Source: DAIMZI01 sp036734025 (GTDB taxonomy: Bacteria > Pseudomonadota > Alphaproteobacteria > Rhizobiales > Rhodomicrobiaceae). Taken from it: a stretch of DNA of 61,786 nt. Position numbers and translations under genes: made by a program. Shown piece after piece: positions 7,015-15,334 of the stretch. The notes under the pieces were generated by a model, which was given only the letters and a program-made list of their open reading frames with translations, was not told where the DNA came from and made no database searches. The stretch spans positions 1 through 61,786 of the forward strand of contig DAIMZI010000014.1 in NCBI GenBank assembly GCA_036734025.1, read 5' to 3'. Every line of letters starts with the position of its first letter. The stretch's first letter is position 1.

Positions 7015-8502
7015 TTGCGCAACTTCGACCTGATCGGGCAGATCGATGCAGAACGTCGCCCCACCATCATTGTCGCCAAGCCATATGCGCCCGCCGTGCG
7101 CGCGCACCAATTCGGCCGCGATCGCCAGCCCAAGGCCCGATCCGTTCTTGCGCACCGACCCCTTGAATGCGGAGAACAGATGTTCGCGTGCGCGCGCCGG
7201 CAGGCCCGGCCCGGTGTCGGACACTTCCAACCGGACATTGCCATTTTCGCGCCATCCCGCAAGGCGCACCTCCAGCGCGGTGCCGTCCAGCCCCTCCATG
7301 GCCTCGCAGGCATTGCGCACCAGATTGGACAACACCCGGAAAAGCTGGCTGCGGTCGGCATTGACCACCAGGTCGCCTGGCACATCGATCTGCCAGGAAA
7401 TCCCCTCGCGCGGCAGCACCAGGCTTTCGCCCACCTCTTCTGCGAGCGCACGCAGATGAAACCGCCCCAGTTGCGGCGGGGCTTCCTCGGCGCGGCCGAA
7501 TTGCAGCGTGTTGGTGCACAGGTTGATGGCCCGGTCGAGCGACGCGATCAGTTTCGGCGCAAATTTCTGCACCGTCGGATCGGGCACGCTGGTCAGCCGG
7601 TCGGAGATCAGTTGCGCGCTGGACAGCATGTTGCGCAGGTCGTGATTGATCTTGCTGACCGCCAGCCCCACCGCCGCAAGACGGCTTTTCTGGCGCAGCA
7701 GCGCGCCCAGATCATGCTGCATGCTGGCCAGTTCGCGCTCGGCCAGGCCGATTTCGTCGTTGCGCGCCGACGGTTTGATCACGCGGGTCGTGTCTTCCGG
7801 CGCGTCGCGAAAGCTCATCATGTTCCTTGTGATCTCGCGGATGGGACGCACCAGCAGGCTGTTGAGCGACAGATAGACAAGCGTGGCCGAGATCGCGGAA
7901 ATGATGATCGACAGGATCGCGATATTGATGGCGAACTGGATCATCGCCGCCTTGAGCGGGGCTTCGTTCATGACGATGTCGACGATTTCGGGGCCGCCGA
8001 ATTTCGCGGCGTCGACCACACGGATGACCCGGCCTTCGGGGGCAACGAAAACACTCAGCGCATCGACCAGAAGGGTCACGGGCGATGCATTCGTCAGATC
8101 ATAGTGCGCATCGACCCGGCTCGGAATGTCGGACTCCAGGATCAGCCGTCGCGACTGGCTGCCGCTGAGCGACACAGCCCGAACCTGGGCGGCGCCCAGC
8201 AGTTCGGTACGCAGCCGATCGGGCACGGTATTGTCGGGCGCGGCCTCGACGGCGAGCGCGGCGATCTGCGCGGCCATCAGCCGCTCGCCCAACCAGTTCT
8301 TGCGGAAGTTTGCAACCGAGGGCACGAAGATCAGCACTTCGGCGATCATCACGAAGGCGACAGTCAGCCACAGCAGCTTGGCCGAAAGACTGAACGCCAC
8401 CCCGCAGTTGCGGGCGGGCGGCTTGGGCGGTGCCTGTTGTGTCAGTTCCGGTTGCGGCTCGCCGCGCGTTTTATCGCTCGGCAGGTGTAAGCTCACTTTC
8501 AA
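6997..8502 (-). CDS. Membrane sensor histidine kinase, orphan (no adjacent response regulator)
   Basis: The protein has 501 residues. It shows a transmembrane helix at about 40-62, an extracytoplasmic sensor region, a second helix at about 190-212, a HAMP region, and a dimerisation/phosphoacceptor helix with the His in SKINHDLRNML. The ATPase domain has an N box (LSNLVRNACEA), a G1 box (DTGPGLP) and a G2 box (GSGLGLAIA). It autophosphorylates on His and passes phosphate to an unlinked regulator; the signal is unknown. The start is TTG 8500-8502, preceded six bases upstream by AAGGA; no ATG fits. It follows the disulfide-reductase gene by 57 bp and is probably co-transcribed with it, which hints at a redox-related signal (inference). 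The C-terminal end lies in a tandem repeat. Confidence 0.88.
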   Translation of the reverse strand: MKVSLHLPSDKTRGEPQPELTQQAPPKPPARNCGVAFSLSAKLLWLTVAFVMIAEVLIFVPSVANFRKNWLGERLMAAQIAALAVEAAPDNTVPDRLRTELLGAAQVRAVSLSGSQSRRLILESDIPSRVDAHYDLTNASPVTLLVDALSVFVAPEGRVIRVVDAAKFGGPEIVDIVMNEAPLKAAMIQFAINIAILSIIISAISATLVYLSLNSLLVRPIREITRNMMSFRDAPEDTTRVIKPSARNDEIGLAERELASMQHDLGALLRQKSRLAAVGLAVSKINHDLRNMLSSAQLISDRLTSVPDPTVQKFAPKLIASLDRAINLCTNTLQFGRAEEAPPQLGRFHLRALAEEVGESLVLPREGISWQIDVPGDLVVNADRSQLFRVLSNLVRNACEAMEGLDGTALEVRLAGWRENGNVRLEVSDTGPGLPARAREHLFSAFKGSVRKNGSGLGLAIAAELVRAHGGRIWLGDNDGGATFCIDLPDQVEVAQERLSA

Positions 8503-8559
8503 ACCCGATCCTTCATGGCCTTGTCGCGATTGCGCAAACGCCTTCCCATTGTGGTTATG

Positions 8560-9984
8560 CTAGCCGAGTTTTCTAAGCAAGCCAATGACGCGGCGAACCA
8601 GTGGGTTTGTCAGTTTTGGCAAATAGAAGGTGATCGCCGCACGCTTGCTCATTTCCGACAGAGTGGGGTAAGGCACGACAATGCTCGCCATAGCGCCGAC
8701 CTTGATGCCCTTGTGCATGGCGAGGCTCCACATCTGGATCAACTCGCCGGCCTGCTCGCCGACCATCGACGCGCCCAGTATCCTGCCGCTACTGGTGGTT
8801 ACGACTTTCAGGAAGCCCACAGTGGCGCGCTCTGCCTGGGCCCTGTCATTCTCGGCGTAGGGCCAGCGATAGACATTGATTTTCTTGTGCTTCTTGCGCG
8901 CCGCCGCCTCGCTGAGGCCAACCTGCGCAATCTCGGGTTCGGTGAAGGTGACCCAGGGCAGAATGTCGTTGTTGACCCGCGAGGGCAGGCGAAAAAGAGC
9001 ATTCTTGATGACCACGCTGGCATGATAATTTGCCACATGGGTGAACTGCATGCCGCCGATCGCGTCGCCGATGGCATAGACCCTGGAATTGCTCGTCTTC
9101 AATCCCTTGTCGACCTTGATCCCGGTGCGGTCATAGCGGATGCCGGCTATGTCCAGATTGAGCTTGTCGATATTGGGCCGTCTGCCTGTCGCCAGCAGCA
9201 GATGCGTGCCATCGATGACATAGGACTGGCCGGCTTTTGCAAACACCACCTGAACGCCGTCACCGAAAGGCTCGAACCTCTCCACACGTGCATCCGAGAT
9301 CACCTCGACACCTTCAGCTGCCATTCGCCGCAGCACGATCTCGGCGAGTTCGGGGTCTTCGTTGCCGAGCGGCTTCATGGCTTCGAGTACGACCACTTTG
9401 CTGCCAAGCCGGCGATAGGCCTGGGCGAGTTCCATGCCGATCGGGCCGCCGCCGACGATGATCAGCCGGTCAAGACGCGTGCTCGCCTCAAAGATGGTCT
9501 CGTTGGTGAAATAGGGCACGCGCTCGATGCCCGGGATCGGCGGCAGGGCCGGCGATGAGCCCGTGGCGATGACGAAGCGCCGGGCGACGATGTCGTGGCC
9601 ATCGGCGTGCACCGTGGTCTTGTCCTTGAAGCGCGCCTCGCCCTGAATGACGCGCACGCCGAGCCCTGTGAACCGCTCGACCGAATCATTCGGCGCTATC
9701 GCTGCGATGACTTCATGAATGTGCGCGTGCACGGCGGCGAAATCGACGGATGGCTCAAGCGGCAGGATGCCGAATTCACCCGAGTTGCGCATGATGTGGG
9801 CACGTTTGGCCGCGGCGATGAGCGACTTTGACGGCACGCACCCATAATTGAGACAATCGCCACCCATCTTGCCGCGTTCGACCAGCACGACGGGCACCCC
9901 GAGCTGAGCCGCGGCTGCTGCCACAGACAGGCCGGCCGAGCCGGCGCCGATCACGCAAAGATCGGGAGTGAGCTTGTCTGCCAT
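8560..9984 (-). CDS. FAD-dependent pyridine-nucleotide disulfide oxidoreductase (dihydrolipoyl dehydrogenase/MerA-like)
   Basis: The protein has 474 residues. An N-terminal FAD-binding motif (CVIGAGSAGLSVA) is followed by the redox-active pair C44/C49 in GGDCLNYGCVPSKS. Then come the NAD(P)H-binding motif IIVGGGPIGMELAQ, the FAD motif VYAIGDAIGG and a C-terminal dimerisation domain. Enzymes of this family pass electrons between NAD(P)H and a disulfide substrate. It is not beside 2-oxoacid dehydrogenase genes, and I see neither an N-terminal metal-binding domain nor a vicinal cysteine pair at the C terminus as in MerA, so the substrate is undetermined. It is upstream of the orphan kinase in a likely operon. 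Confidence 0.88.
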   Translation of the reverse strand: MADKLTPDLCVIGAGSAGLSVAAAAAQLGVPVVLVERGKMGGDCLNYGCVPSKSLIAAAKRAHIMRNSGEFGILPLEPSVDFAAVHAHIHEVIAAIAPNDSVERFTGLGVRVIQGEARFKDKTTVHADGHDIVARRFVIATGSSPALPPIPGIERVPYFTNETIFEASTRLDRLIIVGGGPIGMELAQAYRRLGSKVVVLEAMKPLGNEDPELAEIVLRRMAAEGVEVISDARVERFEPFGDGVQVVFAKAGQSYVIDGTHLLLATGRRPNIDKLNLDIAGIRYDRTGIKVDKGLKTSNSRVYAIGDAIGGMQFTHVANYHASVVIKNALFRLPSRVNNDILPWVTFTEPEIAQVGLSEAAARKKHKKINVYRWPYAENDRAQAERATVGFLKVVTTSSGRILGASMVGEQAGELIQMWSLAMHKGIKVGAMASIVVPYPTLSEMSKRAAITFYLPKLTNPLVRRVIGLLRKLG

Positions 9985-10290
9985 GAATTGTCTCCGCAGG
10001 TCATTCTGGGCTTGGTCGATTGGGCGAGGCGCGCGGATTATGCGCCATCGCGTGGCGATTTTCTAAGTTTTTTCGCGCCAGGATTCAGCGCGGCGAAGCG
10101 GGGCGCGGCGCACGCGTGATCCGTGCGGCCTGGGCGCTGCGAAACGGCGCGAACCGGCAGCTGCGCGCTACGCATTGACCGACGCGCCTTTGCACACCTA
10201 TATAGCCAAGAAGGAATATGTGTCTCGAGTCGCTGCTGCGAGCGCGAGAAGAGGCCAGTTCCGCAGCCGGTGAATGGACCGTGCAGACCA
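9985..10290. other. Divergent intergenic region upstream of rpmH/rnpA
   Basis: 306 bp between the minus-strand oxidoreductase start and the ribosomal protein gene. It holds the promoter candidate listed separately. The rnpA frame is already open here from 10123, and a GTG at 10270 is an alternative start for it. No other gene is apparent. Confidence 0.55.
10175..10204 (+). promoter_or_regulatory. Candidate promoter of the rpmH-rnpA-yidC region
   Basis: TTGACC (10175-10180), an 18-base spacer and TATATA (10199-10204). It is the best sigma-70-like pair in the region and lies about 110 bp before the rpmH start, leaving a long untranslated leader. Confidence 0.55.
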
Positions 10291-10944
10291 ATGCCAGACA
10301 GGAGAAAGGCCGTTGAAGCGCTCATTCCAGCCAAGCCGTCTGAGGCGCAAGCGCAGGCACGGATTTCGCGCGCGCAACAGCACGAAAGCGGGGCAGAAGA
10401 TCCTTGCGCGCCGGCGCGTGCGCAAGCGCAAGAGGCTGAGCGTCTAGGCGCGCACACCGGGCAAGGTGATGTCGCGGCGCGCGGCCTCGGGCATAGTGCG
10501 AATGCGCCGGCAAGACCCGGATCACCAGCCGCCACGCTCAAGCGGCGAAGTGATTTCAGCCGGCTGCGGTCTGCGCCGAAATGGGTCGCCAGAAGTTTCG
10601 TGCTGCATGGCGCCAGACGCGCCGAGCAAGCCGGTGCACCTGAGGATGCGGGGCCGCGTTTCGGCTTCACCGTGTCGCGTCATGCGCTCACCGGCGAAGC
10701 GGGCAAGGCGCGCGGACGCGGGCATGCCGTGCTTCGCAACCGCGCACGACGCAGGCTGAAGGAAGCCGTGAGGCTGCTGGCGCGCACGCATGCGCATGAA
10801 GAATATGATTATGTGGTGATCGCGCGGCGTGCGGCTCTCGTTCAGGATTTCGGAACGTTGCTCGAAGATATGAAGCAGGCGTTTGCGAAAGTGAATCGAC
10901 ACGGCCCGGTAGCCGGCAAGCTACGACAAGGGAAAATGCCTTAG
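10291..10944 (+). CDS. rnpA: RNase P protein component; start codon unresolved, frame overlaps all of rpmH
   Basis: The C-terminal 135 residues are RNase P protein. They begin LKRRSDFSRLR and include FGFTVSRHA and the RNR-type motif RGHAVLRNRARRRLKEAVR. It binds the catalytic RNA to mature tRNA 5' ends. Between the rpmH stop (10447) and the conserved core at about 10537 this frame has no ATG, GTG or TTG. The nearest in-frame starts are ATG 10291 and GTG 10270, both before the rpmH start. Taken at face value, the protein is 217 residues with a polar, Ala/Arg/Glu-rich extension of about 80 residues, and rpmH is nested inside rnpA. Alternatives are a rare start such as ACG 10534, or a sequencing indel joining the ATG at 10469 in another frame. 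Confidence 0.85.
   Translation: MPDRRKAVEALIPAKPSEAQAQARISRAQQHESGAEDPCAPARAQAQEAERLGAHTGQGDVAARGLGHSANAPARPGSPAATLKRRSDFSRLRSAPKWVARSFVLHGARRAEQAGAPEDAGPRFGFTVSRHALTGEAGKARGRGHAVLRNRARRRLKEAVRLLARTHAHEEYDYVVIARRAALVQDFGTLLEDMKQAFAKVNRHGPVAGKLRQGKMP
10313..10447 (+). CDS. rpmH: 50S ribosomal protein L34
   Basis: The protein has 44 residues, MKRSFQPSRLRRKRRHGFRA at the N terminus and ending RKRKRLSV, the normal bacterial L34 with its run of basic residues and normal length. The start is TTG 10313, with AGGAG (10300-10304) eight bases upstream. The gene lies wholly inside the open frame of rnpA, in a different frame. The order rpmH-rnpA-yidC is the conserved bacterial one. Confidence 0.95.
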   Translation: MKRSFQPSRLRRKRRHGFRARNSTKAGQKILARRRVRKRKRLSV

Positions 10945-11086
10945 GCGCATGGGGTTGGCATCACGTCGTGAGCAATGACGCTTGGGCAGAAATTTGCAGA
11001 ATTTGTAGCATGAACATGCCAGGACAGGATAAACCCTCCCTTCAGGGAGTGGCTGTGGTCAAAGAGGCGGGAGCAATCCAGGTCAT

Positions 11087-12919
11087 ATGGACGAGAAAAA
11101 TCGCAATCTGATCATCGCCATCACCTTGTCGGTGATGGTGCTGATCATCTGGCAGGCTCTTTTCATCGAGCCGCAGCGGCGCGCCTCGGAAGAGGCGGCC
11201 CGACGGGCTGCGCAGCAGCAAACCGAGCGTCAGGAAAGCGGAGTGCATCAGCCACGGACCGGCGAGGGCGTCCAGAGCACCGCTCCGGGCCTGCCGCTAA
11301 CCGCTTCTTCGACGAGCACACGCGGCGCCGCGCTCGCCATGAGTGAACGAGTGAGCATCGATACGCCCAGCCTCAGCGGATCGGTCAATCTGCGCGGCGG
11401 GCGCATCGATGATCTGACGCTGAAGCTGTTCCGGACCAGCGTCGACAAAACGAGCGATCCGGTGACCCTGCTCTCGCCGTCAGGCAGCCCCTCGCCAAAC
11501 CGCGCCTTTTATGCCGAACATGGCTGGGTCGCGCCCGAAGGCAGCAACTTGAACGTGCCGGGTTCGCAGACCGAATGGACGCGAACCGGCAGCGGTCCGC
11601 TCACCCCGACAAATCCATTGGTGCTGACGTATGATAATGGCCAGGGGCTTGTCTTCACGCGGCGCATCGAGATCGATGAGCATTACATGTTCTCGATCAC
11701 CCAGCGTGTCGAGAACCGGTCCTCCAGCCCGGTGACACTTTATCCCTACGGGCTCATTTCACGCCATGGCGTACCGCAGACCCAGGGCTTCTTCATCCTG
11801 CACGAGGGTCCGATCGGTGTGCTGGGCGAAAGCGGGCTTGAGGAATTCAGCTATTCCGGCCTGCAGGACGAGGCCCAGCCGGTCAGCTACAATGCGACGG
11901 GCGGGTGGCTCGGCATCACGGACAAATACTGGGCCGCTGTGCTGGTGCCCGACCAGAGCCGCCCCTATCAGGCGCGGTTTGATGGCACCGGCCAGGCTGC
12001 CGATGCGCGCTTCCAGACCGATTTCCTGCTCTCCGGCCTGACTGTGCCGGCAGGCGGCAATTCCGAGATTATTTCGCGTCTGTTTGCCGGCGCCAAGCAG
12101 ACAGAACTGGTCGATGGGTACGAGGCCAATCTGGGCATTGACCGTTTCGAATTGCTCATCGACTGGGGCTGGTTCCATTTCATCACCAAGCCGCTCTTTT
12201 ATGCGCTCGAATTCTTCTACAAGCTGGTCGGCAATTTCGGCGTCTCCATCCTGATCGTCACGGTCCTGATCAAGCTGGTGTTCTTCCCGCTCGCGAACAA
12301 ATCCTACGAGTCGATGAGCAAGATGAAGAAACTCCAGCCTGAACTGATGCGCATGCGCGAGCGCTTCAAGGACGACAAGATGCGTCAGCAGCAGGAGATG
12401 ATGGCGCTCTACAAACGCGAAAAGGTCAATCCGCTGTCGGGCTGCCTGCCTATCTTGATCCAGATCCCGGTATTCTTTGCGCTCTACAAGGTGCTGTTCG
12501 TGACCATCGAAATGCGCCACGCGCCCTTTATCGGCTGGATACAGGATCTGTCGGCGATTGACCCCACGAACATCTTCAACCTGTTCGGATTGATCCCCGT
12601 CGAGATGCCGCTGTTCCTGCATGTCGGCATCTGGCCGATCCTGATGGGGATCACGATGTTCGTGCAGATGCGTCTCAACCCGATGCCGCCGGACCCCATC
12701 CAGCAGATGGTCTTCAACTGGATGCCCTTGTTCTTCACCTATCTGCTGGCGAGTTTTCCGGCCGGGCTGGTGATCTACTGGACATGGAACAACCTGCTCA
12801 CGATCGCCCAGCAGTGGTACATCATGAATCGCCAGGGTGTGAATGTGAACCTGCTCGAAAATATGGGCCTGCAAAAACTGGTTGCGCGCATCAGCGCGCG
12901 CGGCTCGGGCAAGGGCTAG
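11087..12919 (+). CDS. yidC: Membrane protein insertase YidC
   Basis: The protein has 610 residues, the Gram-negative length. It has an N-terminal membrane anchor (about 7-25), a large periplasmic beta domain (about 60-350), then the conserved five-helix insertase core. The core begins near FFYKLVGNFGVSILIVTVLI, followed by KSYESMSKMKKLQPE, NPLSGCLPILIQIPVFFALY and the last helix FPAGLVIYWTWNNLLTI. It inserts inner-membrane proteins alone or with SecYEG. It follows rnpA by 142 bp; no yidD gene lies between them, although many bacteria have one there. Confidence 0.97.
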   Translation: MDEKNRNLIIAITLSVMVLIIWQALFIEPQRRASEEAARRAAQQQTERQESGVHQPRTGEGVQSTAPGLPLTASSTSTRGAALAMSERVSIDTPSLSGSVNLRGGRIDDLTLKLFRTSVDKTSDPVTLLSPSGSPSPNRAFYAEHGWVAPEGSNLNVPGSQTEWTRTGSGPLTPTNPLVLTYDNGQGLVFTRRIEIDEHYMFSITQRVENRSSSPVTLYPYGLISRHGVPQTQGFFILHEGPIGVLGESGLEEFSYSGLQDEAQPVSYNATGGWLGITDKYWAAVLVPDQSRPYQARFDGTGQAADARFQTDFLLSGLTVPAGGNSEIISRLFAGAKQTELVDGYEANLGIDRFELLIDWGWFHFITKPLFYALEFFYKLVGNFGVSILIVTVLIKLVFFPLANKSYESMSKMKKLQPELMRMRERFKDDKMRQQQEMMALYKREKVNPLSGCLPILIQIPVFFALYKVLFVTIEMRHAPFIGWIQDLSAIDPTNIFNLFGLIPVEMPLFLHVGIWPILMGITMFVQMRLNPMPPDPIQQMVFNWMPLFFTYLLASFPAGLVIYWTWNNLLTIAQQWYIMNRQGVNVNLLENMGLQKLVARISARGSGKG

Positions 12920-13071
12920 CGCAGCGCGGTTTTCTCAGACCCTGCGCTACTGGGCGGCAACGATAAAAGGCCCGCGCGGGGGGATGCCGTGCGGGCCATG
13001 CAGAGCGAGCGGGGTTTTTCTGCCGCGGCACACACAAAGCGTGCATGTGCCGCGGTGCTGGCTTCAAGGGG

Positions 13072-13386
13072 TCAGTAGCGGCCGATGACGCCGCGCGAGT
13101 AAACGCCGTCCGGTCCGTGCCAGACGCGCCGCGCGGCGAAAGCGCCATGCGGGCCGCGGCGAACGACGGTATCGCGCGTGTAGGTTTCGCCGCCGGGCGT
13201 GGTCACGCTCAGCTTGCCCCGGTAGCCATAATCCATGTAGTTTCCGCTATAGGTCGCGGTGCCGCCATGCGGGCCGTGGTAATAGCCCTTGATGTCGTCA
13301 GCCTGGGCCGTGGCCGCAAAAACACCCAGCCCAAGGGCAACGGCGCTTGCCAACGGGATTGCATTCCTGATCATCGCCTTTACCAT
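13072..13386 (-). CDS. Small secreted Gly/Tyr-rich protein, unknown function
   Basis: The protein has 104 residues. A signal peptide ends in the motif TAQA (about residue 28). The mature part is rich in glycine, tyrosine, histidine and arginine, with repeated GPHG/GPDG turns (HGPHGGT, RGPHGAF, HGPDGVY). I chose ATG 13386 because GGAG stands six bases upstream. It is transcribed against yidC and engB, between two housekeeping genes. No known domain recognised. Confidence 0.68.
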   Translation of the reverse strand: MVKAMIRNAIPLASAVALGLGVFAATAQADDIKGYYHGPHGGTATYSGNYMDYGYRGKLSVTTPGGETYTRDTVVRRGPHGAFAARRVWHGPDGVYSRGVIGRY

Positions 13387-13584
13387 CTGAGTCTCCTTTT
13401 CGTGTGCTTGGGGCGCGCCTCTTTCGTCTTTCAAAGCCGCCCGCTTGCGTTGCTACCAGGTCCTCGGCACGGAAAACCTCGACACTCTTTCTTGCTGTGT
13501 CTGGGAAGGTGTACGCACCGAGCGCGCAAAACCCGGCGCGAATGTCATGATGGCTTTGGCGCAAACAAGTGAGGCATCCGGGAA

Positions 13585-14247
13585 ATGAGCTTCGACACCG
13601 CCGGCGATGGGCTGGCGCCCGGCTCAGCGGGAGACCCGCTGTTCGCCCGCGAGACGGTCTTCATCAAGGGCGTGGCGGACATTGACGGCTTGCCCGGTGA
13701 CGGCGTGCCCGAAGTGGCGTTCGCCGGGCGCTCCAATGTCGGCAAGTCGAGCCTGCTCAATGCGCTTACGGGCCGCAAGGCGCTGGCGCGGATTTCCAAC
13801 ACGCCGGGGCGCACGCGCGAGCTGAACTTTTTTCTGGTCGGTGGGGCGCTGCATCTGGTGGATATGCCGGGCTATGGCTATGCCCGCGCGCCCGGCGCCC
13901 AGGTCCGCGGCTGGCAACGCCTGATCCATGATTATCTGCGCGGCCGGCCCGAGTTGAAACGCGTGTTCCTGCTGATCGACGCACGCCACGGCATCAAGGA
14001 CGCCGACGAGCCTGTCATGAAGGCCATGGACGAGGCGGCGGTGTCCTATCAGATCGTGCTCACCAAGACCGACAAGATCGCGCGCGGCGCGCTCGAGCGC
14101 ACGCTCGAGAAGGTGACGGCAAGGATCGCCCGCCACCCGGCGGCGCATCCGCGCGTGCTGGCCACCTCATCGCAGAAGCGTCTGGGCATGGGTGAGTTGC
14201 GTGATGAAATCGTTGCGGTGTGCCTTGGCGATCAGGTGTCGCCATGA
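13585..14247 (+). CDS. engB: Ribosome biogenesis GTPase EngB (YihA/YsxC)
   Basis: The protein has 220 residues with one GTPase domain: G1 FAGRSNVGKSSLLNAL, a G2 region ISNTPGRTREL, G3 VDMPGYGYA and G4 LTKTDK. EngB helps assemble the large ribosomal subunit. Its position after yidC is typical for alphaproteobacteria. The last 16 bases overlap the 3' end of xerC on the other strand. Confidence 0.95.
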   Translation: MSFDTAGDGLAPGSAGDPLFARETVFIKGVADIDGLPGDGVPEVAFAGRSNVGKSSLLNALTGRKALARISNTPGRTRELNFFLVGGALHLVDMPGYGYARAPGAQVRGWQRLIHDYLRGRPELKRVFLLIDARHGIKDADEPVMKAMDEAAVSYQIVLTKTDKIARGALERTLEKVTARIARHPAAHPRVLATSSQKRLGMGELRDEIVAVCLGDQVSP

Positions 14248-15230
14248 TGTCGGGTGTCGCGATGACGCGGATGCGCCCCCTCATAAGCGCGCAGCAGCGC
14301 GGCCCGGTCAACGGCGGTGTAGGTCTGTGTGGTCGAGAGACGGGCATGGCCGAGCATTTCCTGAATGACGCGCAGATCGGCGCCGTTGCCCAGCAGATGC
14401 GTGGCGAAGGAGTGGCGCAGCGCATGCGGCGTTGCGCTTTTGGGCAGGTCGAGAGACGGGCGAAGGCGTGCCATCAACAACTGCACGATGCGCGCGCGCA
14501 GCGGTCCGCCGCGCACCCCGCGAAACAGCGCTTCACCCTCCACCAGCGGATGCGGACACGCCTCCACATAAACAGCGATCGCGCGCTGGGCCAGCGGCAG
14601 AACCGGCACCAGCCGTTCGCGCCCACCCTTGCCGTTGACACGCAGCATGTCGCGCGGCGGCAGTGGCGCATCCTCGGTCTTGATCCCCAGGGCTTCGGAA
14701 ATGCGCAGTCCCGAACCATAGAGCAGCAGCAGCACCGCTTCATCGCGCGCTCGCACCCAGCCGGGCGTTGCCCGATCGCTTTGCGGGTCCGCATCGCGGC
14801 TGGCGCTGACCACGGCTTTCGCCTTGTCCACCGTGAGCGGGCGGGGCAAGGTACGCGCCAGCCTGGGGAGCGCCAGCGCCAGCACGGCGCGGTTCTTCAG
14901 ATGGCCGGCGCGCTCCAGATGGCGAAAGCACGAACGCAGGGTGGAGATGGCGCGCGCCAGGCTGCGCTCAGATGCGCCGGACGCGCGCCTTGCGGCCATG
15001 AAGGCGCGGAAGTCGCCGGCGGTAAGGCGGTTGAAATCGGCAAGCGTGGCGGGGCGCTGAAAATGGTTCGCGGCGAAGGCGCAGAACTGGCGCAGGTCGC
15101 GGCCATAGGCCTCAAGCGTGTTGGCGCTGCTGTTCTTTTCCACCCGCAGGAAATCGAGCCAGCCGCGCAATGCCGCGCTCAGGCCCGGATCGGCGTCAAA
15201 TTGAACGCGGTGCTGAATACTCTGTCGCAT
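14232..15230 (-). CDS. xerC: Tyrosine recombinase XerC
   Basis: The protein has about 332 residues. An N-terminal SAM-like core-binding domain (about 10-110) precedes the catalytic domain with all expected residues: Arg in SGLRISEAL, Lys in GKGGRER, HALRHSFATH, His in LGHARLSTT and the nucleophile in TQTYTAVD. With XerD it resolves chromosome dimers at dif. It is a single core gene without flanking attachment sites, which favours XerC over a phage integrase. I prefer ATG 15230 (MRQSIQH); the frame also allows a start at 15287. It is divergent from priA. Confidence 0.92.
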   Translation of the reverse strand: MRQSIQHRVQFDADPGLSAALRGWLDFLRVEKNSSANTLEAYGRDLRQFCAFAANHFQRPATLADFNRLTAGDFRAFMAARRASGASERSLARAISTLRSCFRHLERAGHLKNRAVLALALPRLARTLPRPLTVDKAKAVVSASRDADPQSDRATPGWVRARDEAVLLLLYGSGLRISEALGIKTEDAPLPPRDMLRVNGKGGRERLVPVLPLAQRAIAVYVEACPHPLVEGEALFRGVRGGPLRARIVQLLMARLRPSLDLPKSATPHALRHSFATHLLGNGADLRVIQEMLGHARLSTTQTYTAVDRAALLRAYEGAHPRHRDTRHHGDT

Positions 15231-15334
15231 AACATGAGCCTGTCTGACCCCGCTCGCCGCCCCTTCATGGTGCGCCGGGACACTCACAATAATGGCCGAC
15301 CGGTTTATGCGCTGTTAACGCTGGCGGTCTTGCC

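Noticed and set aside
7015..8490. 491-codon open frame on the plus strand opposite the histidine kinase
   Set aside because: It is antisense to a gene with complete kinase motifs, has no ribosome site and reads as His/Gln/Arg-rich low-complexity sequence, typical of GC-rich antisense shadows.
10466..10759. 97-codon frame starting GTG ATG at 10466 as an independent gene
   Set aside because: It overlaps conserved rnpA sequence in another frame and has no domain; it matters only as a possible true rnpA start if the sequence contains an indel.
12969..12997. Hairpin GGCCCGC/GCGGGCC after yidC as a terminator
   Set aside because: The seven-base stem has a 15-base loop and is not followed by a T run; the nearest T run is 15 bp further on, beyond other sequence.
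14232..15230. Tyrosine recombinase as part of a mobile element
   Set aside because: Its neighbours are engB and priA, there are no attachment-site repeats or cargo genes, and the sequence is XerC-like.
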